A stretch of 64,000 bases of DNA from Pseudomonas putida (GCF_001636055.1 NZ_CP011789.1:4464001-4528000), one strand, 5' to 3'. Positions 9,424-17,699 are shown, counted from the stretch's first letter. Numbers and translations: made by a program. Notes: generated by a model not told the origin, from the letters alone.

Positions 9424-10158
9424 ATGTCCGAGCCAGTCAAACTGCGCCCTCACAGCCAGGCCCATTGCAAGGATTGCAGCCTGGCCCCTCTGTGCCTGCC
9501 CCTGTCGCTCAATCTCGAGGACATGGACGCACTGGATGAAATCGTCAAGCGCGGCCGCCCACTGAAGAAGGGCGAGTTCCTGTTCCGCCAGGGTGACAAT
9601 TTCGGCTCGGTCTACGCTGTACGCTCCGGCGCCCTCAAGACCTTCAGCCTCAGCGATGCCGGCGAAGAACAGATCACCGGCTTCCACCTGCCCAGCGAAC
9701 TGGTCGGGCTATCGGGCATGGACACCGAAGCCTATCCGGTCTCGGCCCAGGCCCAGGAAACTACCTCGGTCTGCGAAATCCCCTTCGAACGCCTCGATGA
9801 GCTCTCGGTGCAACTGCCGCAACTGCGCCGCCAGCTGATGCGGGTGATGAGTCGCGAGATCCGCGACGACCAGCAGATGATGCTGCTGCTGTCGAAAAAG
9901 ACCGCCGACGAGCGGATCGCCACCTTCCTGGTCAACCTCTCGGCACGCTTCCGCGCCCGCGGTTATTCGGCCAACCAGTTCCGCCTGAGCATGTCGCGCA
10001 ACGAGATCGGCAACTACCTGGGCCTGGCGGTGGAAACCGTGTCGCGCGTGTTCACCCGCTTCCAGCAGAACGGCCTGCTCAAGGCCGAAGGCAAGGAAGT
10101 GCACATCCTCGACCCGATCCAGCTGTGCGCGCTGGCCGGTGGTGCGATGGAGGTCTGA
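9424..10158 (+). CDS. anr: oxygen-sensing transcriptional regulator Anr (CRP/FNR family)
   Basis: Anr is the FNR-type activator of anaerobic and microaerobic genes; its [4Fe-4S] cluster dimerises the protein when oxygen is low. The 244-residue product has cluster cysteines C15, C18, C24 and C117, a cyclic-nucleotide-type sensory fold, and a C-terminal helix-turn-helix ([20 protein letters not shown]) whose ETVSR recognition helix matches the TTGAT half-site. An in-frame ATG at 9394 is possible, but AAGGATCGAAAGAA ahead of 9424 and the family N-terminus favour 9424. Targets seen here are the boxes at 2082 and 7774. Confidence 0.97.
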   Translation: MSEPVKLRPHSQAHCKDCSLAPLCLPLSLNLEDMDALDEIVKRGRPLKKGEFLFRQGDNFGSVYAVRSGALKTFSLSDAGEEQITGFHLPSELVGLSGMDTEAYPVSAQAQETTSVCEIPFERLDELSVQLPQLRRQLMRVMSREIRDDQQMMLLLSKKTADERIATFLVNLSARFRARGYSANQFRLSMSRNEIGNYLGLAVETVSRVFTRFQQNGLLKAEGKEVHILDPIQLCALAGGAMEV

Positions 10159-10211
10159 TCGCTGCCACGGCAGGGTATACTGACGCCACGTTTTTCCAGG
10201 ATACCCGCCCC

Positions 10212-10760
10212 ATGCACAGCGACACCTTCGACCTCAAAGCCCTGATCCGTCCGGTAGTGGACTTCCCCAAGCCGGGCGTGATCTTTCGTGACATCACTCC
10301 GCTGTTCCAGTCGCCACGCGGGCTGCGCTATGTCGCCGACCAGTTCATCGAGCGCTATGTCGAGGCCGAGTTCAGCCACATCGGTGCCATGGATGCACGG
10401 GGTTTTCTGATCGGCTCGATCATCGCCCACCAATTGAACAAGCCGCTGATCCTGTTCCGCAAGCAGGGCAAACTGCCGGCCGACGTACTGTCGGAGCCCT
10501 ACCAGACCGAATACGGCGAAGCCTTCCTGGAAGTGCATGCCGACAGCCTGTGCGACGGCGATTCGGTGCTGATCTTCGATGACCTGATCGCAACTGGCGG
10601 CACCCTGCTCGCAGCCGCCAACCTGGTGCGCCGTACCGGGGCCAAGGTATTCGAGGCTGCAGCGATCATCGACCTGCCCGAGCTCGAAGGCTCGCGCCGC
10701 CTGCAAGCCGCCGGGGTGCCGACCTTCTGCCTGACCGAGTTTTCGCTGTCCGAATACTGA
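10212..10760 (+). CDS. apt: adenine phosphoribosyltransferase
   Basis: Apt salvages adenine by joining it to PRPP to give AMP in the cytoplasm. The 182-residue product is the usual size. It has the PRPP-binding loop [13 protein letters not shown] at 119-131 and the N-terminal [15 protein letters not shown] signature. It lies about 50 bases after anr on the same strand and is closed by a strong hairpin shared with the convergent gene. Confidence 0.97.
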   Translation: MHSDTFDLKALIRPVVDFPKPGVIFRDITPLFQSPRGLRYVADQFIERYVEAEFSHIGAMDARGFLIGSIIAHQLNKPLILFRKQGKLPADVLSEPYQTEYGEAFLEVHADSLCDGDSVLIFDDLIATGGTLLAAANLVRRTGAKVFEAAAIIDLPELEGSRRLQAAGVPTFCLTEFSLSEY

Positions 10761-10769
10761 TCAGCGACC

Positions 10770-10799
10770 GGGCCGAACCCGAGTCCTCGGGTTCAGCCC
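10770..10799. terminator. bidirectional terminator between apt and the methyltransferase gene
   Basis: Two 14-base arms (GGGCCGAACCCGAG and CTCGGGTTCAGCCC) pair with a single G-T wobble around a two-base loop. The hairpin sits between convergent genes and overlaps the stop codon of the minus-strand gene. It has no long T run, so it may work with flanking sequence. Confidence 0.7.
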
Positions 10800-11722
10800 A
10801 GCCGTTGGAAGACCAGCGCCTTCAACCCGCCTTGTGGGTCGGCATCGGGAAACTCCGGTGGATTCTCGAGACGCTGGACAAAGGCCAGCTGCGGCGCCTG
10901 CTGCGCCATGCCGTCGATGAGAAATTCCGGGCCGATCGCCGGATCGTTCACGCAGGCCAGCACTGTCCCGCCCTCACTCAGCAGTTCAGGTAAACGACGC
11001 AGGATCTTGGCGTAGTCCTGGGTGAGCACGAAGCTGCCGCGCTGGAAGGTCGGCGGGTCGATGATGATCAGGTCGTACGGGCCGTACTTGCGCACCTTGC
11101 CCCACGACTTGAACAGCTCATGCCCGAGATAAGCGACGCATGACGCATCATGGCCATTGAGGCGGTGGTTCTCGCGCCCACGCGACAGCGCCGACTTGGC
11201 CATGTCCAGGTTCACCACCTGCTGTGCGCCACCGGCGATGGCCGCCACAGAGAACCCGCAGGTGTAGGCGAAGAGATTCAGCACCCGCTTGCCCGCCGCC
11301 TGCTCCCGCACCCAGCGGCGACCGTAGCGCATGTCCAGGAACAATCCATTGTTCTGCCGAACGCCCAGGTCCAGCAGGTACTTCAAGCCGTCCTCGATCA
11401 CCTCGCGCTGCTGGCAGGGCTCGCCGAGCAGCCACTGACCAGGGCTGTCGGGCAGGTAGCGGTGCTGCAGCAGGATCGCCTGGCCGCTCCATTGCGGGCG
11501 CTCGGCGAGGGCACGCAGCATCGCCTCGAGTTCGGCCAACTGGCCATCGGGCGGCTCGCGGAACAGCGCGACCAACAGCACCCCGTCGAGCCAGTCGACG
11601 GTGATCTGCTCCAGGCCCGGCCAGCAACGGCCACGGCCATGGAACAGACGACGGGTTTCGACAGGCGCGGGGTCGAGGGCGGTGAGCAGGTGCTGCTCCA
11701 GAGTGTGAATCGGGGAGGTCAT
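10793..11722 (-). CDS. class I SAM-dependent methyltransferase, RlmI-like (COG1092 type)
   Basis: The 309-residue protein resembles the catalytic part of RlmI/RlmK-type RNA (cytosine-C5) methyltransferases. After an N-terminal variable region it carries the conserved QNNGLFLDMR segment, the SAM motif LNLFAYTCGFSVAAIAGGA (about 145-163) and the catalytic-region motif DPPTFQRGS. It lacks the N-terminal PUA domain of RlmI and has DPPTF rather than a cysteine-containing loop, so the nucleotide target and even RNA as substrate are uncertain. It follows the EamA gene by 29 bases on the same strand. Confidence 0.85.
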   Translation of the reverse strand: MTSPIHTLEQHLLTALDPAPVETRRLFHGRGRCWPGLEQITVDWLDGVLLVALFREPPDGQLAELEAMLRALAERPQWSGQAILLQHRYLPDSPGQWLLGEPCQQREVIEDGLKYLLDLGVRQNNGLFLDMRYGRRWVREQAAGKRVLNLFAYTCGFSVAAIAGGAQQVVNLDMAKSALSRGRENHRLNGHDASCVAYLGHELFKSWGKVRKYGPYDLIIIDPPTFQRGSFVLTQDYAKILRRLPELLSEGGTVLACVNDPAIGPEFLIDGMAQQAPQLAFVQRLENPPEFPDADPQGGLKALVFQRLG

Positions 11723-11751
11723 GGCGGGCCGTATAGCGAAAAACCGTCATT

Positions 11752-12654
11752 CTACCTGCTTTGTGAGGCCGAGGCCGCCCTGCGCGACCTGAACCACCAC
11801 CCCTGCTGCATCCCTGCCGCCGCCAGCAGGATCAGCGCCACGCCCAGCCACTGCAGCGGTGCCAAGCGATGGCCGAACGCCACCCAATCTACCAGGATCG
11901 CGGCGATCGGATAGATGAACGACAGCGCGCCGGTCAGCGCCGTGGGCAGGCGTTGGATGGCGCTGTACAACAGCACGTACATCAACCCGGTATGCACCAC
12001 CCCCAGTGTCACCAGGCTACCCAGCGCGGCAGGCGCTGCCGGTAGCCCGCCGAACCCGACCCAAGGGGCCAGCAGCAGTGCGCCGGTACTTACCTGGATC
12101 AAGGCAATCAGGTGCGGCGGGGTTCCGCTCAAGCGCTTGATGATCAATGCCGCCACGGCATAGAGCAGCGCCGCCCCCAATGCCAGGCCGATACCTAGCA
12201 GGTACTCATCGCCGCCCTGCCCTTGCCCGTGAGCGCTGACGATCGCCAACATGCCGAGGAAGGCCAGTGTCAGCCAGGTCAGCTTGGCTGCGGTAATCCG
12301 CTCGCCAAGAAACACCGCCGCCAGGCCCACCAGCAGGAAAGGCTGGACGTTGTAGACGGCCGTGCCGATGGCGATCGAAGCGCGCGAATAAGAGGCGAAC
12401 AGCAACAACCAGTTGCCGACGATGGCGACCCCGCTGAGCACCGCCAACAGAAAGGTGGTGCGGCTCAGGATACCGGGCTTGAGAAAGCCCATGACCGCAC
12501 AAATCAGCAGCAAGGTGCCAGCGCCCAGCACACAACGCCAGAACACCACGTCCAGCACCGGCTGCCCGGACACCAGCACGAACCAGCCAATGGTTCCGGA
12601 AATCAGCATGGCGGCGACCATTTCCAGCGAGCCGCGACGAATCGAACTGTCCAT
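11752..12654 (-). CDS. EamA/DMT-family inner-membrane transporter
   Basis: This 300-residue protein has about ten hydrophobic helices arranged as two repeated EamA halves, typical of drug/metabolite exporters such as RhaT- and YdcZ-like permeases. Motifs include FLGERITAAKLTWLTLAFLG at the end of the first half and a PIAAILVDWVAFGHRL-type stretch in the second. The ATG at 12654 follows AGGAGG by six bases. It is divergent from an Lrp-type regulator, and this arrangement often indicates a regulated amino-acid or metabolite exporter, but the substrate cannot be read from sequence. Confidence 0.88.
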   Translation of the reverse strand: MDSSIRRGSLEMVAAMLISGTIGWFVLVSGQPVLDVVFWRCVLGAGTLLLICAVMGFLKPGILSRTTFLLAVLSGVAIVGNWLLLFASYSRASIAIGTAVYNVQPFLLVGLAAVFLGERITAAKLTWLTLAFLGMLAIVSAHGQGQGGDEYLLGIGLALGAALLYAVAALIIKRLSGTPPHLIALIQVSTGALLLAPWVGFGGLPAAPAALGSLVTLGVVHTGLMYVLLYSAIQRLPTALTGALSFIYPIAAILVDWVAFGHRLAPLQWLGVALILLAAAGMQQGWWFRSRRAASASQSR

Positions 12655-12786
12655 CTCATGCCTCCTGTCGAAGATGGCAACAGTATGCTGGCGCGGACAT
12701 GGGCACTCCAGCGGATAAACAAGGCCAGAATCACCAATCGCCTTTACTATCAAGGCAGATTTCCATTTTTACCTGACGAGGCAAGC

Positions 12787-13224
12787 ATGACCGACGATAT
12801 CGACCAACTGCTGATCAATGCCCTGATGGAGGATTCGCGCCGCTCGCTCAAGGCCCTGGCGCAGATCAGCGGGCTCTCCGCCCCCAGCGTCAGCGAGCGG
12901 CTGCGCCGCCTGGAAGAACGCGGCGTGCTTCGCGGCTATACCGTGGAAATCGACCCACGCTGTTTCGGTTACCAGTTACAGGCCATCGTGCGAATCCGGC
13001 CGCTGCCGGGGCAATTGCAGGAAGTCGAGCGGCAGATCGTCGCCATTCCCGAGTTCACCGAATGCGACAAGGTTACCGGCGAGGACTGCTTCATCGCACG
13101 CCTGCATGTGCGCTCGATGGAACAGCTGGACACCCTGCTTGACCGGCTCAACACCTTGGCCGAGACCAACACCGCGATCATCAAGAAGACACCGGTCAAG
13201 CGGCGCCTGCCACCGATGGCATGA
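12787..13224 (+). CDS. Lrp/AsnC family transcriptional regulator
   Basis: The 145-residue protein has the N-terminal Lrp helix-turn-helix (DDIDQLLINALMEDSRRSLK, then LSAPSVSERLRRLEERGVL) and a C-terminal RAM/AsnC ligand-binding domain (about 65-140). Such proteins form octamers or dimers that respond to amino acids. The gene is divergent from the EamA transporter across a 132-base gap, so the transporter is its most likely target. Its stop is followed closely by a palindrome (13233-13242). Confidence 0.93.
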   Translation: MTDDIDQLLINALMEDSRRSLKALAQISGLSAPSVSERLRRLEERGVLRGYTVEIDPRCFGYQLQAIVRIRPLPGQLQEVERQIVAIPEFTECDKVTGEDCFIARLHVRSMEQLDTLLDRLNTLAETNTAIIKKTPVKRRLPPMA

Positions 13225-13232
13225 CCCAAGAT

Positions 13233-13242
13233 TTGTACACAA
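13233..13242. promoter_or_regulatory. operator-like palindrome TTGTACACAA
   Basis: This imperfect 10-base dyad is related to the perfect copy at 13493-13502 and differs at one base. It may bind the same regulator, perhaps a GntR-family protein, whose operators commonly have TTGT...ACAA form. No such regulator gene is in the window. Confidence 0.4.
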
Positions 13243-13460
13243 GAATGTCACCTAGAGTGCCATTTTTGTGTGCACTGGTTACGGAAACGCCCCAGCACGT
13301 TACACCGGAAAGCCGATAAAAATTGACTCTAAAATCAACTAATAAGTGAATGCAAAATAAATACTGATCAAATGGTCAATTTATAGTTCTTTATTTTCAT
13401 AAAGTTAATAAACAAAAGGAGAAAGTCAAAGTAATAGCAACTCAGAAACTGTGCTCTCTC

Positions 13461-13476
13461 TGGCATGGAACTGGCT
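13461..13476 (+). promoter_or_regulatory. possible sigma-54 promoter of the NCS1 transporter gene
   Basis: TGGCATGGAACTGGCT has GG and GC doublets at sigma-54 spacing (ten bases between them) and a good -24 part. The -12 part is TGGCT rather than TTGCA, so the match is only moderate. Initiation here would place the TTGTATACAA operator just after the start point. Confidence 0.35.
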
Positions 13477-13492
13477 TAAGTGAACTTGTGTT

Positions 13493-13502
13493 TTGTATAC
13501 AA
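13493..13502. promoter_or_regulatory. operator-like perfect palindrome TTGTATACAA
   Basis: This perfect 10-base palindrome sits 153 bases ahead of the transporter start, just after a possible -12 element. The same sequence recurs at 28214-28223. Its form is typical of GntR/FadR-type operators, which is inference from family knowledge. Confidence 0.5.
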
Positions 13503-13655
13503 CTTAAACAAAACATAAATACACAAGAACACGCAGCGCCTCCCCGCAGGCCGCTAGCACCCTGAACCCAGTGATGCCAATGCTGCACAGACGAGAAGGC
13601 GAGCCCGTGCGCAAGCCCGCCTCATCGCAGTCCTAGCGCATCAGGAGCCGCCGGA

Positions 13656-15191
13656 ATGAGTAGCAGTCTCGACCTTGCCCCTGAACTTTCCGTTGCCAGC
13701 ACCAGCCCCACCGCCACCACGCTGGAAAACCCCGCCGGACCGTACGAGCTGAGTCCACGCCTGCACAACCGTGATCTTGCGCCAACCCGCATCGAGGGTC
13801 GGCGCTGGGGTGGCTACAGCATCTTCGCCTTGTGGACCAACGATGTGCACAACATCGCCAACTACTCTTTCGCCATGGGGCTGTTCGCCCTGGGCCTTGG
13901 CGGCTGGCAGATTCTGGTCTCTCTGGCGATCGGTGCCGCGCTTGTCTACTTTTTCATGAACCTCTCCGGCTACATGGGCCAGAAGACCGGCGTACCGTTC
14001 CCGGTCATGAGCCGCATCGCCTTCGGTATCCATGGCGCGCAGATTCCCGCGCTGATCCGCGCGGTGATCGCGATCGCCTGGTTCGGTATCCAGACCTACC
14101 TGGCCTCGGTGGTACTGCGCGTGCTGCTCACCGCCGTGTGGCCACAGGTAGCCGCCTATGACCACGACAGCATTCTCGGATTGTCGAGCCTGGGCTGGGT
14201 ATGCTTCGTGGCGATCTGGATCGTGCAGTTGGTGATCCTCGCCTACGGCATGGAGATGGTGCGCCGTTACGAAGGTTTCGCCGGGCCGGTGATCCTGCTG
14301 ACCGTGGCGAGCCTGGCCGCCTGGATGTTCTTCAAGAACGATGCGCGCATCGCCTGGTCGGTGGCCGATCCGCTGACCGGCTACGAGATGTGGCGCAACA
14401 TCTTTGCCGGTGGCGCGCTCTGGCTGGCAATCTACGGCACCCTGGTGCTCAACTTCTGCGACTTCGCCCGGTCCTCGCCATGCCGCAGGACCATCCGCGT
14501 CGGCAATTTCTGGGGACTGCCAGTGAACATCCTGGTATTTGCGGTGATCACCGTGGTGCTGTGCGGCGCACAGTTCCAGATCAACGGCCAGGTGATAGAC
14601 AGCCCGACCCAGATCGTCGCTACCATCCCCAACACCCTGTTCCTGGTCCTGGGCTGCATGGCCTTCCTGATCGTCACCGTCGCGGTGAACATCATGGCCA
14701 ACTTCGTCGCCCCGGCCTTCGTGCTCAGCAACCTGGCACCACGCCACCTGAACTTCCGCCGCGCCGGGCTGATCAGTGCCACCGTGGCGGTGCTGATCCT
14801 GCCGTGGAACCTGTACAACAGCCCGCTGGTGATCGTGTACTTCCTGTCCGGCCTGGGCGCCCTGCTCGGCCCGCTGTACGGCGTGATCATGTCCGACTAC
14901 TGGCTGCTGCGCAAAGGCCGGGTCAACGTGCCGGAGCTGTACAGCGAGAACCCGGCCGGCGCCTATCACTACTCGCGTGGCATCAACCTTCGGGCGCTCG
15001 CGGCGTTCATTCCATCGGCCCTGCTGGCGATCGTGCTGGCGCTGGTACCGCACTTCCACAGCGTCGCGCCATTCTCCTGGCTGATCGGCGCAGGTACCGC
15101 GGCCGCGCTCTACCTGCTGATCGCACCGCGCAATCGCCAGTACCTCGACGTCAGCGGCGAAGCCATCGCCGTCGACCACAGCAGCCATTGA
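13656..15191 (+). CDS. NCS1-family transporter (hydantoin/allantoin/nucleobase type)
   Basis: This 511-residue inner-membrane protein has about twelve helices and the NCS1 features: an N-terminal NRDLAPTRIEGRRWGGYSIF segment, FALWTNDVHNIANYSFA in helix 1, and SDYWLLRKGRVNVPELY near the C-terminus. Family members such as Mhp1 import hydantoins, and others import uracil, allantoin or cytosine by sodium or proton symport. It lies 17 bases ahead of a racemase-family gene, which points to a hydantoin- or ureide-like substrate. No hydantoinase or allantoinase gene is nearby. Confidence 0.93.
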   Translation: MSSSLDLAPELSVASTSPTATTLENPAGPYELSPRLHNRDLAPTRIEGRRWGGYSIFALWTNDVHNIANYSFAMGLFALGLGGWQILVSLAIGAALVYFFMNLSGYMGQKTGVPFPVMSRIAFGIHGAQIPALIRAVIAIAWFGIQTYLASVVLRVLLTAVWPQVAAYDHDSILGLSSLGWVCFVAIWIVQLVILAYGMEMVRRYEGFAGPVILLTVASLAAWMFFKNDARIAWSVADPLTGYEMWRNIFAGGALWLAIYGTLVLNFCDFARSSPCRRTIRVGNFWGLPVNILVFAVITVVLCGAQFQINGQVIDSPTQIVATIPNTLFLVLGCMAFLIVTVAVNIMANFVAPAFVLSNLAPRHLNFRRAGLISATVAVLILPWNLYNSPLVIVYFLSGLGALLGPLYGVIMSDYWLLRKGRVNVPELYSENPAGAYHYSRGINLRALAAFIPSALLAIVLALVPHFHSVAPFSWLIGAGTAAALYLLIAPRNRQYLDVSGEAIAVDHSSH

Positions 15192-15208
15192 TCAAGGGAA
15201 GTTCTTTG

Positions 15209-15937
15209 ATGCGTATTCTGATCGTCAACGTCAACACCACCGAAGCCATCACCGAGGCCATTGCCGAACAGGCGCGCAGCGTTGCAGCGCCCGGCACGGA
15301 GATCGTCGGGCTGACGCCCTGGTTCGGCGCGGAGTCGGTGGAGGGAAATTTCGAGAGCTATCTGGCCGCCATCGCCGTGATGGACCGGGTGCTGGCCTAC
15401 GACCAGCCCTACGACGCGGTGATCCAGGCCGGGTACGGCGAGCACGGCCGCGAAGGTTTGCAGGAGTTGCTCAATGTACCGGTGGTGGACATCACCGATG
15501 CCGCCGCCAGCACCGCGATGTACCTGGGCCATGCCTACTCGGTAGTCACCACGCTGGACCGCACCGTGCCGCTGATCGAGGATCGCCTGAAGCTGTCCGG
15601 ACTCTACGACCGCTGCGCCTCGGTACGGGCCAGCGGCCTGGCCGTACTGGAACTGGAGGCTGATCCGCAGCGCGCCGTGGAGGCCATCGTCGAACAGGCC
15701 GAGCGTGCCGTGCGTGACGACAAGGCCGAGGTGATCTGCCTGGGCTGCGGCGGCATGGCCGGGCTCGACGAACAGATTCGCCAGCGTACCGGCGTGCCGG
15801 TGGTCGATGGCGTGAGCGCCGCGGTGACCATCGCCGAATCGCTGGTGCGATTGGGGTTGAGCACGTCGAAAGTGCGCACCTATGCGACGCCACGGGTGAA
15901 GAAGGTGGTGGGCTGGCCGATGCGGCTGGGGCGGTAA
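15209..15937 (+). CDS. Asp/Glu/hydantoin racemase-family enzyme with one catalytic cysteine
   Basis: The 242-residue protein belongs to the Asp/Glu racemase fold, starts MRILIVNVNTT like hydantoin/allantoin racemases, and follows the transporter with an AAGGGAAG ribosome site. Racemases of this fold use two cysteines as acid and base. Here the second is present (C180 in ICLGCGGMAG), but the first position is glycine (G75 in IQAGYGEHG). That Gly/Cys pattern is the one in arylmalonate decarboxylase, so a simple racemase label is doubtful. It could still racemise with a different second base. A hairpin follows the stop. Confidence 0.85.
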   Translation: MRILIVNVNTTEAITEAIAEQARSVAAPGTEIVGLTPWFGAESVEGNFESYLAAIAVMDRVLAYDQPYDAVIQAGYGEHGREGLQELLNVPVVDITDAAASTAMYLGHAYSVVTTLDRTVPLIEDRLKLSGLYDRCASVRASGLAVLELEADPQRAVEAIVEQAERAVRDDKAEVICLGCGGMAGLDEQIRQRTGVPVVDGVSAAVTIAESLVRLGLSTSKVRTYATPRVKKVVGWPMRLGR

Positions 15938-15947
15938 ATTCAGCTCG

Positions 15948-15984
15948 AGGCCGCCGTATCGTCATCCTGAAGGCGCGGCGGCCT
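15948..15984 (+). terminator. terminator after the racemase-family gene
   Basis: Nine-base arms AGGCCGCCG (15948-15956) and CGGCGGCCT (15976-15984) pair perfectly around a 19-base loop, 11 bases after the stop codon. Only a short T stretch follows, so termination may be partial. Confidence 0.5.
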
Positions 15985-16016
15985 TGTCACAAGCTGACCC
16001 ACTCTCCCAGTGATGC

Positions 16017-16262
16017 TTACGACTTGTCGACATGCCGGTTGCTGCGCAGCATGAGAAAAATGCCGATGGATACAGCGGACGACTTCCACATGATTATTTC
16101 GTGACCGAAAACTCTCCACATTTCGGTCCATAAAGAGCTGGTCAAGCCCCCCGCTAGAAGGGCCAGCCCTACCCATCCGCGCCAGGGTGATACGGTCCAG
16201 CGATCCAGTGTCCACCAGATGATCATGATCAAAATCGGCTGCAGCAGATCATCGAACGACAT
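16017..16262 (-). CDS. small hypothetical membrane protein (possible immunity protein)
   Basis: I do not recognise this 81-residue protein. It has two to three hydrophobic helices (about 8-20, 28-45 and 57-72), with many tryptophans in the first half and a basic C-terminal end. The ATG at 16262 has GGGG six bases ahead and lies inside the end of the upstream gene (14-base overlap), so the two are co-translated. Base composition is clearly lower in GC than the neighbours, suggesting acquisition. A role as immunity or partner protein for the upstream product is inference from arrangement only. Confidence 0.6.
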   Translation of the reverse strand: MSFDDLLQPILIMIIWWTLDRWTVSPWRGWVGLALLAGGLTSSLWTEMWRVFGHEIIMWKSSAVSIGIFLMLRSNRHVDKS

Positions 16263-16749
16263 GTTCAACCCCAGCTTTCAGTAACAGGGAAGTAGAACTG
16301 CGTTGCGGACCAATACCGCCCTGGACCTTGGCCTCGACTGATACCAAGACATCACCCGCGTGAAACGTTGGCAGACGATTGGAGACAAAAGCGAATGTGC
16401 CCATCTTTGCCGCACCAACTACCAACGCCGGGGCGAACGTCCCGGTGACTGCAGCCCCCCCTGCCGACACCAGAGCAGCGACTGTCCAGCGCTGTGAGTT
16501 CAGAGCATCCCCCTGCTCACGCGTCAACGGCAATGAAACCGCCACCACCATCACGCAGGGCAACTGCCCGGTCTGCATCCGCTCGTACAGTTCCTTCACC
16601 TTGCCGACCACGCGATACTGATGTCGGCCCGCTGTTGGAATATGCAGCGTATTGAGCCAGCAGCAGTTATCGGCCCTCACGGTGAACTCGATGACATCGA
16701 AGGTCACGCCGCGATGACCGATGAACCGATAAGACCGATCGATTTCCAT
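16249..16749 (-). CDS. hypothetical protein with a glycine-rich hydrophobic segment (possible pore-forming toxin)
   Basis: This 166-residue protein has no assigned function. Its N-terminal half is soluble and beta-rich (residues 1-90). It then has a Gly/Ala-rich hydrophobic stretch at about 91-125 (including SAGGAAVTGTFAPALVVGAA) resembling glycine-zipper membrane segments, and a short polar tail. There is no signal peptide. Small glycine-zipper proteins followed by a small membrane protein are seen in pore-forming type VI effector/immunity pairs such as Tse4/Tsi4. That parallel is inference, not a demonstrated homology. I chose the ATG at 16749; an in-frame GTG lies 12 bases upstream. Confidence 0.6.
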   Translation of the reverse strand: MEIDRSYRFIGHRGVTFDVIEFTVRADNCCWLNTLHIPTAGRHQYRVVGKVKELYERMQTGQLPCVMVVAVSLPLTREQGDALNSQRWTVAALVSAGGAAVTGTFAPALVVGAAKMGTFAFVSNRLPTFHAGDVLVSVEAKVQGGIGPQRSSTSLLLKAGVEHVVR

Positions 16750-16865
16750 GCAACCCCGCACTCCTCACGCCCGGTATCGAATTTCCGGAAACCCGTGAAC
16801 AGTGCCTTGTCGTCACCTGGAAATAAGTCGGTCTGGACACCCCGACCGAGTCAGAAACGTCTGAA

Positions 16866-17525
16866 TCAGGTCGGGCAAACCTCGGACCCACCATCGAGTT
16901 CCTGACGCACGTTGCGGCTGAGCATGGTGGCCTTGCCGTCATGCCAGGTCAGGGTGATGACGTAGAGCGTGTCGAAATCATCGCCGTCCCAGTCCGAGGT
17001 GATGACGCGCTTCTCGCCCAGGGCCTTGCCAGCCACGGCGTTGATCAGGTCTGGGAGGTAGCCGTGCGACCAGGCGGTATAGACCGTGGCGTTGCGGTAC
17101 TTGGCGCGCAGCAGTTCTTCGGCGAGATCGTCGTAGTCGTTGGCGCCGAAGTCGATATTGACCGGCAGCCCGAGGCGGATGGCGCTGGGGCTGATGGTCA
17201 TGAGCGGACGGATGTAGCTGTAGCGTTTATCCTCGCTGCCCTCCTCGACATGCCGACCGGGGTCGGCGGCGAACACGTAGTCGGCAGCGCCGAAACGCTC
17301 CGGCAGCAACGTGGCCAGGTCGATGGCGCGGTTGAGGCCCTGGCAGTTCAGTTGCCCCAGCCCCTCGCCGGGCTTCTCGGCATGGCGCAGGAACACCAGC
17401 GTCTGGGTTCCATCACCGTGCTGGTCGCGACTTTGCACCACATCGAGGGTCAGCGGTATCAGCACCGCGGCGAGGGTGAGACCGAGAAACAGGTGACGGC
17501 GTCGCAGGTATTGCATCCACTTCAT
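16866..17525 (-). CDS. membrane-anchored histidine phosphatase family protein
   Basis: The 219-residue protein has a basic N-terminus and an uncleaved-looking signal anchor at about 11-30, then a histidine phosphatase fold. The phosphorylated histidine motif is RHAEK at 47-51, and a second likely catalytic histidine is H154 in AWSHGYLPDL. The anchor suggests a periplasmic domain. The branch is divergent (RHA rather than RHG), so the substrate (sugar phosphate, phosphoprotein or other) cannot be named. A longer reading frame upstream of ATG 17525 lacks support. Confidence 0.75.
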   Translation of the reverse strand: MKWMQYLRRRHLFLGLTLAAVLIPLTLDVVQSRDQHGDGTQTLVFLRHAEKPGEGLGQLNCQGLNRAIDLATLLPERFGAADYVFAADPGRHVEEGSEDKRYSYIRPLMTISPSAIRLGLPVNIDFGANDYDDLAEELLRAKYRNATVYTAWSHGYLPDLINAVAGKALGEKRVITSDWDGDDFDTLYVITLTWHDGKATMLSRNVRQELDGGSEVCPT

Positions 17526-17699
17526 GGCAGGGCTCGTTCGGCTAAGGACGGGGAGCATCCTTGCTTGTGCACCATCCTTGCCGGCGGCGGTGCAAGGCAC
17601 CGGCCGCCTGATGGGCTCTTCCATGCTGGCCCTCCCTGGCAGCAGCCATGTTGGACCATCGATGTTGCCGAATTACGTCACCCTTGCAACAACCGGACA

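Larger units (their letters stand above)
13225..13655. other. AT-rich 430-base leader region without a gene
   Basis: No credible coding frame is present. About 13305-13435 is strikingly AT-rich compared with the flanking genes, with several A/T runs of the sort bound by IHF or H-NS-like proteins. Two related palindromes lie near its ends (TTGTACACAA at 13233, TTGTATACAA at 13493), and a possible -24/-12 element lies at 13461. The region is best read as a long regulatory leader for the NCS1 transporter gene. Confidence 0.7.

Noticed and set aside
13305..13435. Possible FNR/Anr box in the AT-rich leader (TTGACTCTAAAATCAA)
   Set aside because: The half-sites are separated by six bases instead of four, so the site does not fit the consensus.
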